DNA of 64,000 nt from Burkholderiales bacterium (GTDB lineage: Bacteria; Pseudomonadota; Gammaproteobacteria; Burkholderiales; Burkholderiaceae_C). Positions 28,099-37,226 of the stretch are shown here, in pieces. The notes beneath the pieces were generated by a model. It was not told the origin of the DNA. It saw only the letters and a program-made list of their open reading frames with translations, and made no database searches. The position numbers were made by a program, and so were the translations under genes. Location: NCBI GenBank assembly GCA_016213325.1, contig JACRAY010000020.1, positions 20,304-84,303 of the forward strand, given 5' to 3'. Numbering within the stretch: position 1 is the first letter of the stretch; each line of letters starts with the position of its first letter.

Positions 28099-29105
28099 GG
28101 CAACTCCACCTTGCGCTCTTTCGCAAACGGCCACTTGCGGTTCAGGTCGTTGATCAGGTCCTCGATCTTGCGCAGGTTGGTCTCGACTTCAGTGCGCAGC
28201 GAGCCGAGGTCGGCTGCGCCCGTCTTGATGCCGGCGGCGGCGCCTTCGGCCTCGGCCAGCACCGAGTCCACCTTCTTCAGGCTCGTGCGCGCATCGGCCA
28301 GCAGCGCGTTCATCTGCCGCACCGTGGCGCGCGCGTCGGTGGCCAGGCCGTCCTTGCCGAACACCTGCCGGTCGGCATGGGCGGCGAGTTCCTCCACGCC
28401 TTTCATCGCCGAATTGGCGCGCTCGACCGCCGCCACCAGCTTCTTCGCGTCTTCCTCGTTGCCGAACACCGCGTGCAGCGCGCCGCGCCGGCTCTGCAGC
28501 TTGTTGGTGAAGACCTGCAGGTTGCCGATGATGCGTTGCAGCTCGGAGTTCTGCGACGTCATGTCGTTCAGGTTGTCCAGCAGGTCGCGTGCCGCGCCGA
28601 TCACGCGCTGGATCTCGCTGTTGGTGTCGCCGCGCAGCACGGGCCTCTCGGCCCCGTCGGGCAGCGGCGGGTCGCCCAGCACGCCGCTGTAGGCGCGCAG
28701 CTGCGCTTCACCCACCAGCCCGCGCACCAGCGTGAAGACGCTGGAGGTGCGCAGCCACTTGGCGTCCTTGCGGTTCACGTCCACCGTGATGCGCACGTCG
28801 CCGCTGTCGCCCAGCGCCACCTTGTGCACTCGGCCGATGGGGAAGCCCGAGAACAGCAGGTCCATGCCCGGCACCACGCCTTCGGCGTTGTCGGTGATGA
28901 GGATCACCGATTGCTTGGGCTCGAAGAAGCCGCGCGCATACAGCAGGTACAGCGCCGACGCTGTAACCAGCGCCAGCGTGAACAGCAGCAGCACCGTGGC
29001 CTTCAACTCCAGGTGGCGCACCGGCCGGTGCGCGGCCACCGGCTCCGACTCGGTGGCCGGGGTTTCGGGTTGCGGCGGGGTGGTGGGCTCGGGATGCTCG
29101 GCCAT
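28095..29105 (-). CDS. MlaD-family protein (MCE domain)
   Basis: The 336-residue protein has a Pro/Glu-rich N-terminus, one membrane segment (ATVLLLFTLALVTASALYLLY) and an MCE/MlaD domain (ITDNAEGVVPGMDLLFSGFP, then GRVHKVAL). A long helical part from about residue 165 to 330 could form a tunnel. MCE proteins carry phospholipids across the periplasm. It is longer than E. coli MlaD (183 residues) and closer in build to PqiB-like or plant TGD2-like forms. Confidence 0.85.
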   Translation of the reverse strand: MAEHPEPTTPPQPETPATESEPVAAHRPVRHLELKATVLLLFTLALVTASALYLLYARGFFEPKQSVILITDNAEGVVPGMDLLFSGFPIGRVHKVALGDSGDVRITVDVNRKDAKWLRTSSVFTLVRGLVGEAQLRAYSGVLGDPPLPDGAERPVLRGDTNSEIQRVIGAARDLLDNLNDMTSQNSELQRIIGNLQVFTNKLQSRRGALHAVFGNEEDAKKLVAAVERANSAMKGVEELAAHADRQVFGKDGLATDARATVRQMNALLADARTSLKKVDSVLAEAEGAAAGIKTGAADLGSLRTEVETNLRKIEDLINDLNRKWPFAKERKVELP

Positions 29106-29108
29106 GGA

Positions 29109-29906
29109 TCAGAAATAATTGCCCGCCAGCGAAGCCGCTTCCAGCACCAGCAGCACGCCGAACATGCGCACCAGGCCCTGCAGCGCCGCCGTCTCGCGCG
29201 AGCCGTGGCCTTCCACGTTGTTCAGGCCCGAGGCCATCGGGATGATGCTCACGGCCAGCGCGAACAGCAGCGTCTTCAGCAGGAATATGGCCGTGAAGCC
29301 CGGCTCGAACACATGGCCCACGACGTTGGTGTAGGCAGGGATGCCCGCGCTGGTGAAACCGTACACGGCCAGGTAGCTCAGGAACAGCGCGACCACGCAC
29401 GACAGCGCGGCCAGCGTGATGCACGCGAACACGCCGGCCAGCAGCCGCGGCAGAACCTCCACCAGCACCGGGTCGAGGTTCTCGCGCCGCAGGTTGCGGA
29501 AGTGCCCGGCACGCCGCAATTCGACCAGCGCCGCGCCGCTCGGGATCGTGCAGCGCATGGCCACGAACAGTGCGGCGGTCAGGGGGATCAGCTCGATCAC
29601 CAGCACCCGCACGATCATCTCCAGCGCGTAGCGCGAAAGTCCGTAGCTGGTGGCCGTGACGATCACGACGCGCGTGATCACCAGCGTGAACAGCGACATG
29701 AGCAGCGTGAACCACGGCAGGATGGGCGCCGTGTCCAGGTACACGTGGCGGGCCAGGTTGTAACGCGTGCGCGCGCTGTAACTGCCGGGCGTGCCTGCGC
29801 GCACGAGCATGATCGCGCCGAAGAAGGTGATGCGCGCCCAGGCCGCCGCCCAGCGCGCGGGCGCCATGCTGGTGTGGCTGACGGTGCGATACCAGGTGGA
29901 TAGCAT
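29109..29906 (-). CDS. MlaE-family ABC permease
   Basis: The 265-residue membrane protein has five to six hydrophobic segments and family motifs such as LIPLTAALFVAMRCTIPSGA (the usual variant has an R-x-G-x-A motif) and LKTLLFALAVSIIPMASGL. It is the permease of an MCE-type lipid transporter with the next gene, MlaD, 3 bp away. ATG 29906 is used; 30 codons upstream are unlike the family. No ATPase (MlaF) is adjacent. Confidence 0.85.
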   Translation of the reverse strand: MLSTWYRTVSHTSMAPARWAAAWARITFFGAIMLVRAGTPGSYSARTRYNLARHVYLDTAPILPWFTLLMSLFTLVITRVVIVTATSYGLSRYALEMIVRVLVIELIPLTAALFVAMRCTIPSGAALVELRRAGHFRNLRRENLDPVLVEVLPRLLAGVFACITLAALSCVVALFLSYLAVYGFTSAGIPAYTNVVGHVFEPGFTAIFLLKTLLFALAVSIIPMASGLNNVEGHGSRETAALQGLVRMFGVLLVLEAASLAGNYF

Positions 29907-30071
29907 GACACCCGGATGGTAATGGCACAGCTTGGCCGCCCTCGTAAGGCAGGACCTACAGCCGCTGCACGGGTTTGGCCTTACGTGGGAATACAAAAAA
30001 TTCCAGCATTGGGGCTTCCTTTACAAACCCTTAGCGTTCGATTTCCCAGCTCATGCGTTCTCATACATGCC

Positions 30072-31628
30072 ATGGACGCTTTCACCCCACGACCCAGACG
30101 CGCCGGCCGGCGGCTGGTTTTCGCCGCCCTAGCCGCGGCATTGGCCACCGGGGCGTTCCATTCCCTTGCCCAGGTTGTGGCCGCCCCGGCCGCGCTGCTG
30201 CAGCACGCCGAAGGCAGCGTTGCCGTGGCACCCAAGGGTGACCATGAATGGGTCGACGTCAAGCCGCGCCGCGCGCTGCAGCGCGGCGACCGCGTCTGGA
30301 CCGACCGCGGCTCGCGCGCCGAGCTGGTGGCCGGCTCGCATGCGGTGCGCATGGATGGGCAAAGCCAGGTCACCGTCGAGGAAGTGGGCGCGGGCAACAC
30401 GCGCGTGAGCCTGGTGCGCGGCAGCGTCGCGATCTCGGTGGGCAAGCTGGCGGCTTCCGAAAACGTGGAAATCGGCACACCCAACCTGGCCTTCCGCGCG
30501 CGCGAAGCGGGCGACTATCGCATCGATGTCGACGCGCAGCAGGGCACCACGCGCGTCAGCGTGATGGGCGGCGCCGCCGTGCTGTTCGGCGAGCACGGCG
30601 AGTCGGTCGACGTGGCCGCGGGCCAGCGCTTCACCTTCAGGGACCGCAAGCTCACCAAGGCCTTGACGCCGGCCTTCACCGTGGTGGATGACTTCGACCA
30701 CTGGATCGTGGCGCGCGGCCGCGTGCCGGCGGCTGCGCCGGCCGCACCCCCGGTGCACCCGGACGTGATCGCGAAGGCGCATCGCGAGCTCGAAGCCCAG
30801 AAGCAGGCGCTGGCGAAGCAACAGGCCGAGCTGCAGAAGAAGGCGGCTGCGCGTCCCGAGCGCGCGGTGCCGGTGCCGCCTGCGTTGCCCCCGCCGGTGG
30901 TGGCGACCCGGCCGGCCATCGTCGCACCCAAGCCCACGCTGGCGGCGCCCGCGCCGCGCATCGTGGAGCCGCCGCGCGCCCAGCCTGAAGTGAAGGTGGC
31001 TGCACCCAAGCGCTCGGCCGAGCCCGACCGGCGTGCCGTGTTGCAGGCGAAGCAGCGCGCCGCCGAAGAGCGCCGCGTGGCGGCATCGCTGGCCGCGAAG
31101 AAGGCGGCCGAAGACAGGCGGGCCGCCGTGCTGCAGGCGAAGCGGGACCAGGAGCAGCGCAAGGTCGCCCTCGCGAAGAAAGCCGCGGAAGAAAAGCTGG
31201 CGGCGGCGAAGAGGGCCACCGAAGACAAGCGCATGGCGCTGGCGAAGAAGGCCGAGCAGGACAAGCGCATCGCCCAGCAGGTGGCGGCGCGCCGTGCGCA
31301 GCAGCAGGCCGAGCTGCAGGCCGTGGGCCAGGCGCGGTCGGCGCATCTCGCCAAGCTGCGACAGCAGGCGGCGCAGGAAGAAAGCGTGTCGCGCGACCAG
31401 CGGTCCAGGCGCGAAGAGCAGGCCCGGCGCGAGCGCGAGGAGCAGCAGGCGCGCAAGGAAGAAGCCGAGCGGCGCGAGGAAGAAGCGCGCCTCGCGTGGG
31501 AGCGGCGCCAGAAGCAGTTCGTCGAGGAACAGCGGCGCGAGCCGGAGTCGTGGATGCGGGCGCAGCAGATCAGGCCTGCGCCGATGCGGCCGGCGCCGCA
31601 AGGCGTGCCGGCGCGCCGCGTGATGTGA
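30072..31628 (+). CDS. FecR-domain protein with long charged coiled coil
   Basis: The 518-residue protein has an N-terminal membrane or signal segment (LVFAALAAALATGAFHSLAQ) and a FecR domain at about 40-215 (ALQRGDRVWTDRGSRAEL, then NVEIGTPNLAFRAREAGDYR). From about 235 on it is Ala/Lys/Arg/Glu/Gln-rich (KKAAEDRRAAVLQAKRDQEQ type), predicted as a long coiled coil. It lacks a sigma-factor partner, so FecR here may be an envelope or peptidoglycan-linked scaffold rather than a signal transducer. Confidence 0.75.
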   Translation: MDAFTPRPRRAGRRLVFAALAAALATGAFHSLAQVVAAPAALLQHAEGSVAVAPKGDHEWVDVKPRRALQRGDRVWTDRGSRAELVAGSHAVRMDGQSQVTVEEVGAGNTRVSLVRGSVAISVGKLAASENVEIGTPNLAFRAREAGDYRIDVDAQQGTTRVSVMGGAAVLFGEHGESVDVAAGQRFTFRDRKLTKALTPAFTVVDDFDHWIVARGRVPAAAPAAPPVHPDVIAKAHRELEAQKQALAKQQAELQKKAAARPERAVPVPPALPPPVVATRPAIVAPKPTLAAPAPRIVEPPRAQPEVKVAAPKRSAEPDRRAVLQAKQRAAEERRVAASLAAKKAAEDRRAAVLQAKRDQEQRKVALAKKAAEEKLAAAKRATEDKRMALAKKAEQDKRIAQQVAARRAQQQAELQAVGQARSAHLAKLRQQAAQEESVSRDQRSRREEQARREREEQQARKEEAERREEEARLAWERRQKQFVEEQRREPESWMRAQQIRPAPMRPAPQGVPARRVM

Positions 31629-31632
31629 AAGT

Positions 31633-31714
31633 GTCATCCGGGGCTTGACCCGGGATCCATGGCGGCATGGCACCGCGCATCGATGGATGCCGGGTCAGGC
31701 CCGGCATGACAAGG
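31633..31714. repeat. TCAAGCCCG palindromic element, whole unit
   Basis: Two arms, GTCATCCGGGGCTTGACCCG and CGGGTCAGGCCCGGCATGAC, flank GGATCCATGGCGGCATGGCACCGCGCATCGATGGATG. Each arm has its own hairpin and the arms also pair with each other. It starts 5 bp after the FecR gene stop codon. Confidence 0.75.
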
Positions 31715-31718
31715 ACAG

Positions 31719-31976
31719 TCAGTTCACCTTGCGCGGATAAGTCCGCACCAGCGGCGACTGCGACTTGTCTTCTTCGGGCGGCAGGTACACCGTCGTGCGG
31801 TCGATCTTCGCGTCGTACGCGGCGATCTCGGCGCTGGCACAGCGGATGACGGCACGGTCGAGCGGATGGCACTGGCGCTGGCTCAGCTGGCTCAATTGCT
31901 CCGAATGGTCGATCCGGTCACGGACTGAGGCGGGATCCACCATCAGGGCAAAGGGGTTCGCGGCCAGTGTCGTCAT
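31719..31976 (-). CDS. Conserved small protein of unknown function
   Basis: The 85-residue protein is hydrophilic (MTTLAANPFALMVDPASVRD, then LSQLSQRQCHPLDRAVIRC), with no signal peptide or membrane segment. Its codon use matches the neighbouring genes. It is divergent from amn, and its 3' end abuts a palindromic repeat. I do not recognise a family. Confidence 0.6.
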   Translation of the reverse strand: MTTLAANPFALMVDPASVRDRIDHSEQLSQLSQRQCHPLDRAVIRCASAEIAAYDAKIDRTTVYLPPEEDKSQSPLVRTYPRKVN

Positions 31977-32159
31977 GCGCTCAACTCCAAATGTTCGTTA
32001 ATGCTGGGGCTGTCTTCGGGCTGCACGAACTGTGGCACGGGGGCCCGAAAATGTAACGTCGGGGGAGTTCGTTACGCGGTGTAGGACGAAAACCCAGCAA
32101 CGGCCGGGGTGCGCAGCCCATGCAAATCCACGTCACATCGGGCGTAGCACAATGCACAC

Positions 32160-33653
32160 ATGCCATTCATGCCACCGTTCATCGCCCCGTCCCGGCACAC
32201 CGATCCGCAGGCTGCACTGGCGCAAGTGCAGGCCATCTACGCGCAGCAGATCCAGCACCTGCGCGAAGCGATGCAGCGCTTCGTGTCGGGCGACACGCTG
32301 CCTGCGCGCGTGCGCGGCTGCTACCCCTTCGTGCGCATCCACACCGACACCATGGCACCGCAGGCCGTGCTGGAAAACGAGGGCCTGTCATACGGCTTCG
32401 TCGCCGGCACCGGCCGCTACGAAACCACGCTGACGCGGCCCGATCTGTACGGCAACTACTACCTGGAGCAGTTCCGCCTGCTGCGGCAGAACCACGGCGT
32501 GGAGCTCGAGGTAGGCACCAGCAACGAGCCGATCCCCATCCACTTCTCGTTCGCCGAACACGAGCACATCGAAGGCAACCTCGCGCCCGCGCGGCGCGCG
32601 ATGATGCGCGACCTGTTCGACCTGCCGGACCTGGAGTCCATGGACGACGGCATCGCCAACGGCACCGCACGGCGCAGCCCCGGCGAGCCGCGGCCGCTGT
32701 CGCTGTTTACCGCAGCGCGCGTCGACTACTCGCTGCAACGCCTGCGCCACTACACCGGCAGCTCGCCCGACTGGACGCAGAACTTCATCCTGTTCACCAA
32801 CTACCAGTTCTACATCGACGAATTCGTGCGCCTCGGCCATGAAGAGATGTCGCGCGCCGACAGCGAATACATCGCGTTCGTGGAGCCGGGCAACGTGGTG
32901 ACTCGGCGCAGCGGCCTGGCCGCCGAGCCGGTGGACGCGCTGGGCGCGCCGCCGCCGCGGCTGCCGCAGATGCCGGCCTACCACCTGGTGCGGCCGGGCC
33001 ACGGCGGCATCACCATGATCAACATCGGCGTGGGCCCGGCCAACGCCAAGAACATCAGCGACCACGTGGCGGTGCTCAGGCCCCACGCGTGGCTGATGCT
33101 GGGGCACTGCGCGGGCCTGCGCAACAGCCAGCAGCTGGGCGACTACGTGCTGGCGCACGGCTACGTGCGCGAGGACCACGTGCTCGACGAGGAGCTGCCG
33201 CTGTGGGTGCCGGTGCCGGCGCTGGCGGAAATCCAGATCGCGCTGGAGCAAGCGGTGGCCGACGTCACCGGCTTCAAGGGCGCGGACCTGAAGCGCATCA
33301 TGCGCACCGGCACGGTGGCCAGCACCGACAACCGCAACTGGGAGCTGCTGCCAGGCAACACGCCGCAGCTGCGCTTCTCGCAAAGCCGCGCGGTGGCGCT
33401 GGACATGGAAAGCGCGACCATCGCAGCCAACGGTTTCCGCTTCCGCGTGCCTTACGGCACGCTGCTATGCGTGAGCGACAAGCCGCTGCACGGCGAGATC
33501 AAGCTGCCGGGCATGGCCAACACCTTCTATCGCGAGCGCGTCGACCAGCACTTGCGCATCGGCATGCGCGCGATCGAGCTGCTGCGCTCGCAGGGCTCGC
33601 AGCGGCTGCATTCGCGCAAGCTGCGCAGTTTTGACGAGGTGGCGTTCCAGTAG
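32160..33653 (+). CDS. amn: AMP nucleosidase
   Basis: Amn hydrolyses AMP to adenine and ribose 5-phosphate and so limits the AMP pool. The 497-residue protein has the N-terminal AMP nucleosidase domain (RVRGCYPFVRIHTDTMAPQA, then TLTRPDLYGNYYLEQF) and a C-terminal nucleoside-phosphorylase fold (GVGPANAKNISDHVAVLRPH, LMLGHCAGLR, VALDMESATIAANGFRF). E. coli Amn is 484 residues. The glutamate in DMESAT contacts the ribose. Confidence 0.95.
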   Translation: MPFMPPFIAPSRHTDPQAALAQVQAIYAQQIQHLREAMQRFVSGDTLPARVRGCYPFVRIHTDTMAPQAVLENEGLSYGFVAGTGRYETTLTRPDLYGNYYLEQFRLLRQNHGVELEVGTSNEPIPIHFSFAEHEHIEGNLAPARRAMMRDLFDLPDLESMDDGIANGTARRSPGEPRPLSLFTAARVDYSLQRLRHYTGSSPDWTQNFILFTNYQFYIDEFVRLGHEEMSRADSEYIAFVEPGNVVTRRSGLAAEPVDALGAPPPRLPQMPAYHLVRPGHGGITMINIGVGPANAKNISDHVAVLRPHAWLMLGHCAGLRNSQQLGDYVLAHGYVREDHVLDEELPLWVPVPALAEIQIALEQAVADVTGFKGADLKRIMRTGTVASTDNRNWELLPGNTPQLRFSQSRAVALDMESATIAANGFRFRVPYGTLLCVSDKPLHGEIKLPGMANTFYRERVDQHLRIGMRAIELLRSQGSQRLHSRKLRSFDEVAFQ

Positions 33654-33656
33654 CCT

Positions 33657-33740
33657 TTGTCATCCCGGGCTTGACCCGGGATCCATGGTGGCGTTTCGAT
33701 GCGCCACCATGGATTGCGGGTCAAGCCCGCAATGACAAAG
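33657..33740. repeat. TCAAGCCCG palindromic element, whole unit
   Basis: TTTGTCATCCCGGGCTTGAC at the left and GTCAAGCCCGCAATGACAAAG at the right are inverted arms around GGATCCATGGTGGC-GTTTCGAT-GCGCCACCATGGATTG. It lies in the 92-bp gap between the convergent amn and DUF6600/FecR genes and could serve as a bidirectional terminator. Confidence 0.8.
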
Positions 33741-33745
33741 TCAGG

Positions 33746-35833
33746 CTACGGCCGCGCCGGCCGCGCCGGCCGAGAAGCCGCCGAAGCCGCTTCCGAAGCC
33801 GCCGCAGAAGCCGCAGTCGCAGGCCGCCCGAACGGGCGCGGCGGGGCCGACGCACCTCCGGCGCGCGGCGCCGGGGGAGCGAAACCACCCGGTGCCGCAC
33901 TGGGCGCCGCCGGCGCCGATGCCGGTGCAGCCGCAGGTGCAGGCGCCGGTGCCGGCGCAGCCGGACGCGGAGCAGGCGCAGGCGCGGGTGCCGAAGCAGC
34001 CGGCGGCGGCGTAGCGGGACGCGGCGCTGGAGCAGGTGCAGGCGCAGGTGCGGGCGCAGGCGCCGGAGCCGTCACGGGTGCCGGTGCCGCAGGCTGCGGC
34101 CGCGGCGCCGGAGCCGGTGCCGGCGCGGGCGATGGCGGCACGGCCGGCGTCGCAGGCGTTGCAGGAATCGCAGGACGCGCCGGCGGCGAAGCCGGTTGCG
34201 CCGGCGTCGCAGGCTGTGCCGGCTGTGCAGCCGGTGCGGGCGGCGCCATCGCAGGCGGCGCGGCACCGGGAGCCTCGCGCGCCGGCGGCGCACCGAACGG
34301 CCGCGGCTGCCGCGGCCCGCTGGCCGCTTGCGCCGTTGCAGGCGGGCGCAAGGTCGGCGCAGGCGCCGGTTGCGTGACCACCTTCACTTCAGGCGCCGCG
34401 GCGGGCGCTGACGGCCGCACTTGCTGGCGCGCCGAATCGTCCAGCGGCTGGCCGGGCCGCGCCTGCAGTTGCTGCTGCTGCGCAGCCAGCCCCGGCGGCG
34501 GAGGCGGCGGTGCCGTACGAGCAATGGTGCGGCGGTCGAACGTGCGCGCCGGTGGCGGCTCGCTGCGCGGCGCCGCGCCGATCACGCTGCGCTCCGTCGG
34601 TGCCACCGGCGGCGCCATGGCGATCGGGCGGCCCGCCAGTGCCGACGGCTGCACGCGCGTGGCGGTCTTCGCGGATTGCGATTGTGCAAAGGCGGCTGCG
34701 GCCATGCCGATCACCGCGCCCACGATGGCCTGGTTGGCATAGCGCGGCGGCGGCTCGTAGTAGTTGCGCTGCATGCCCGGCGCGAACTGCAGGTTGGCGC
34801 GGTTCACGCTTTCGACATAGCTGCGGCTGGCGGTGTACGACGGCCGGTAGGCCTCGCCGGGCCCCAGCGGGAACCACGCGACCTCGCCACGCCCCTGGTC
34901 GACGAAAGCCACGGTGGCGGGCACATACCAGGCGTCGGCGCGCGATGCGGGCGGCACCCAGGCCCAGCGGTCGTCGACATACGCCCAGCGCCCGTAGTGC
35001 GTCACGGCAAAGCCCCACGGCGCGTCGTCGATCCAGGTCCAGCCCCACGGATCCACCCAGGACCAATGGCCTTCGCGGAACGGTGCCCAGTCGGACGACA
35101 CCCGGTTCGGCACCCAGACGTAGCCGTAGCTCGTGCTGCGTACCCACGTGCCGTGGGCGTCCAGTTCCTGCCAGCCGGCGACGTCCGCCGACACATAGCG
35201 CAGCGACCGCCCGGCTGCATAGCGCGACTCACGCTGGGCCGCCCAGCGGTCGAAGTCGTCGACCATCGGCCGCACCAGTTCGACGTCGCGCAGGCCGGTG
35301 CCGTAGAAGCGGTAGCCCTGGCGCACGTCGACCACGTAGGCCGCGCCCTCGCCCCAGGCCTCGCCCCGCCCGCGGCGCACCAGCACCGTGGTGGCGTCGT
35401 CGCGCGGGTCCACGTTCAGGCGGTACTCGCCCAGCGTGCGGATGGTGAAGGCCAGGTTCGGCGTGGCCAACTCGATGTTGTCGCGGGCGTTGCGCGAGCG
35501 CACGTTCACCTCGCCCTGCGTCACCTGCAACTGGATGAGGCGCTGCGACAGGTTCAGCACGGTCAGGCTGGTGCCGCCGTCGAGCCGAACGGTGGCAGCG
35601 CCGAACTGCAGTTCGGCCCGGGCGCCCTGGTGCACCCAGATGCGGTCGCCCGGGGCCAGCGGCCGGTTGACGGGCGCCTGGAACCAGTTGGTTTCGCCCG
35701 CAGGCGACAGGCTCACGGCACCGCTCGCATAAGCGACACGGCCCACCCGCGATGGCGGGTCGGCCCATGCCATGGTAGTGATGAGCAGCAATGCCAGCGC
35801 AAGGAATCGCGCGGCGAGATTTCGGACGGACAT
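33746..35833 (-). CDS. FecR/DUF6600-type secreted protein with Pro/Ala tail
   Basis: The 695-residue product has a signal peptide (ALALLLITTMAWA). The FecR-like domain is at about 25-170 (RPLAPGDRIWVHQGARAELQ, then ELATPNLAFTIRTLGEYR). A tryptophan-rich DUF6600 part follows, with repeats such as GHWSWVDPWGWTWIDDAPWG. The last 200 residues are mostly Ala/Pro (APAPAPAP type), likely an extended wall-spanning stalk. Its FecR part is related to that of the protein at 30072. ATG 35833 is used; 16 upstream codons do not extend the signal. Confidence 0.8.
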   Translation of the reverse strand: MSVRNLAARFLALALLLITTMAWADPPSRVGRVAYASGAVSLSPAGETNWFQAPVNRPLAPGDRIWVHQGARAELQFGAATVRLDGGTSLTVLNLSQRLIQLQVTQGEVNVRSRNARDNIELATPNLAFTIRTLGEYRLNVDPRDDATTVLVRRGRGEAWGEGAAYVVDVRQGYRFYGTGLRDVELVRPMVDDFDRWAAQRESRYAAGRSLRYVSADVAGWQELDAHGTWVRSTSYGYVWVPNRVSSDWAPFREGHWSWVDPWGWTWIDDAPWGFAVTHYGRWAYVDDRWAWVPPASRADAWYVPATVAFVDQGRGEVAWFPLGPGEAYRPSYTASRSYVESVNRANLQFAPGMQRNYYEPPPRYANQAIVGAVIGMAAAAFAQSQSAKTATRVQPSALAGRPIAMAPPVAPTERSVIGAAPRSEPPPARTFDRRTIARTAPPPPPPGLAAQQQQLQARPGQPLDDSARQQVRPSAPAAAPEVKVVTQPAPAPTLRPPATAQAASGPRQPRPFGAPPAREAPGAAPPAMAPPAPAAQPAQPATPAQPASPPARPAIPATPATPAVPPSPAPAPAPAPRPQPAAPAPVTAPAPAPAPAPAPAPAPRPATPPPAASAPAPAPAPRPAAPAPAPAPAAAPASAPAAPSAAPGGFAPPAPRAGGASAPPRPFGRPATAASAAASEAASAASRPARPARP

Positions 35834-35947
35834 GTGCACCCCGGTTGTGCCCGCGCCAGCGGCGGGCCCCGGGCGCATCATGTCACCGCCGAGCCGGGCC
35901 GTGTAGGCACCGTCAGGAATGCGCGGCTTGCGCCTACAGACGAACCC

Positions 35948-36283
35948 TCAGGGCTTGGCCTCGGCCTGTGGCGGCGGCGGGGTGCGCGCGCGCCCGATGC
36001 GCTTGTACGGAATCGCGCGGCCCAGCAGCACCAGCACCGTGATGCCGGTGAGCATGCCGATGGCCAGCGAGTAGCCGCCCGCGATCACCGGGTCCTGCAG
36101 GTTGTACGTGAGCTTGTACAGCGCCGTCAGTGCCGACACCAACATGGTCATGGCGGCGATGAAGAAGCCCAGGGCGTCGCCCAGCACGACGCGCTGGCCG
36201 CAGTTCTTGCAGGCCGAAATGTCGCTGAAGAACAGCTTGTGCACGGCCAGGCCGTTCTTGCATTGGGGACAACGGTAGTTCAT
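35948..36283 (-). CDS. Zinc-ribbon membrane protein
   Basis: The 111-residue protein opens with a zinc ribbon, YRCPQCKNGLAVHK and ISACKNCGQ, then two membrane segments (ALGFFIAAMTMLVSALTALY and SLAIGMLTGITVLVLLG) and a Pro-rich tail. Function unknown. Confidence 0.7.
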   Translation of the reverse strand: MNYRCPQCKNGLAVHKLFFSDISACKNCGQRVVLGDALGFFIAAMTMLVSALTALYKLTYNLQDPVIAGGYSLAIGMLTGITVLVLLGRAIPYKRIGRARTPPPPQAEAKP

Positions 36284-36343
36284 CGGGCCCTCCGTGGGAA
36301 TGGAGTGTTATAGCGAGAATCGTTCCCGCTGAAAAGACGGTTG

Positions 36344-37207
36344 CTACGTCACGACCGTGTGCTGTATCACGGTTGCCATGGGTTCGCCGAGCTTCACCGG
36401 GACCGTAGGGGCCCAGTCGGGCACGAAAGTCAGCACGTTCTGCGGGAACAGCAGGATGACGGTGGAGCCCAGCAGGAAGCGCCCCATCTCGGCGCCCTTG
36501 GCCAGCGTGATGTCCTTGCCAGCGTAGTCCCACTCGCGGACGTTGCGGGTGCGCGGCGGGTTCACCACGCCGTGCCACACCGTCGCCATGCTGCCCACGA
36601 TGGTGGCGCCCACCAGCACCAGCACCATGGGGCCGTGCTCGCATTCGAACACGCACACCACCCGCTCGTTGCGCGCGAACAGGCCGGGCACGTGCCGGGC
36701 GGTCAGCGGGTTCACCGAGAACAGGTCGCCCGGCACGTAGATCATGCGGGTCAGCTTGCCGTCGCACGGCATGTGGATGCGGTGGTAGTCCTTGGGTGCC
36801 AGGTACAGCGTGCAGAAGTGCCCGTGGTCGAAGCGGTGGGCCAGCTGCTGGTCGCCGCCCACCAGGGCGCGCGTGGAATAGCTGTGGCCCTTGGCCTGGA
36901 ACAGCTGGTCGTGCTCGATCGGGCCGAACTGGCTGATGGCGGCGTCCACCGGGCAGATGAAGGGCGCCTCGGAGATCGGCCGCGCGCCCGGCTTCAGCGG
37001 CCGGGTGAAGAAGTCGTTGAAGCTCTTGTAGCTTTCGATGCGCGGGTCGGCGGCCTCGGCCATGTTGACCTTGTAGTGCGCCACGAACTTTCGCACGACC
37101 GCGTGGGTCAGGCCCCCGAGCTCCATGCCTGCCAGCAGCCCGGCGGCCTGCGTCATCAGTTTCTTGGGCAACAGGTATTGCCGCTGGATGGGCATGGGAG
37201 GGAGCAT
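36344..37207 (-). CDS. psd: Phosphatidylserine decarboxylase proenzyme
   Basis: Psd makes phosphatidylethanolamine at the inner membrane. It is self-cleaved at an LGST motif, here Leu246-Gly-Ser-Thr in GRFLLGSTVILLFP, and Ser248 becomes the pyruvoyl group. The catalytic histidine and acid lie in KDYHRIHMPCDG and CPVDAAIS. The length is 287 residues from ATG 37207; ATG 37195 is also possible. The start faces the divergent ABC gene across about 20 bp. Confidence 0.95.
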   Translation of the reverse strand: MLPPMPIQRQYLLPKKLMTQAAGLLAGMELGGLTHAVVRKFVAHYKVNMAEAADPRIESYKSFNDFFTRPLKPGARPISEAPFICPVDAAISQFGPIEHDQLFQAKGHSYSTRALVGGDQQLAHRFDHGHFCTLYLAPKDYHRIHMPCDGKLTRMIYVPGDLFSVNPLTARHVPGLFARNERVVCVFECEHGPMVLVLVGATIVGSMATVWHGVVNPPRTRNVREWDYAGKDITLAKGAEMGRFLLGSTVILLFPQNVLTFVPDWAPTVPVKLGEPMATVIQHTVVT

Positions 37208-37226
37208 GCCGCGATAATAGCGAGCC

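Noticed and set aside
33671..34742. Arg-rich and Gly/Ala-rich plus-strand frames opposite the DUF6600 gene
   Set aside because: They are complements of the Ala/Pro repeat region; the minus strand has the signal peptide and domains.
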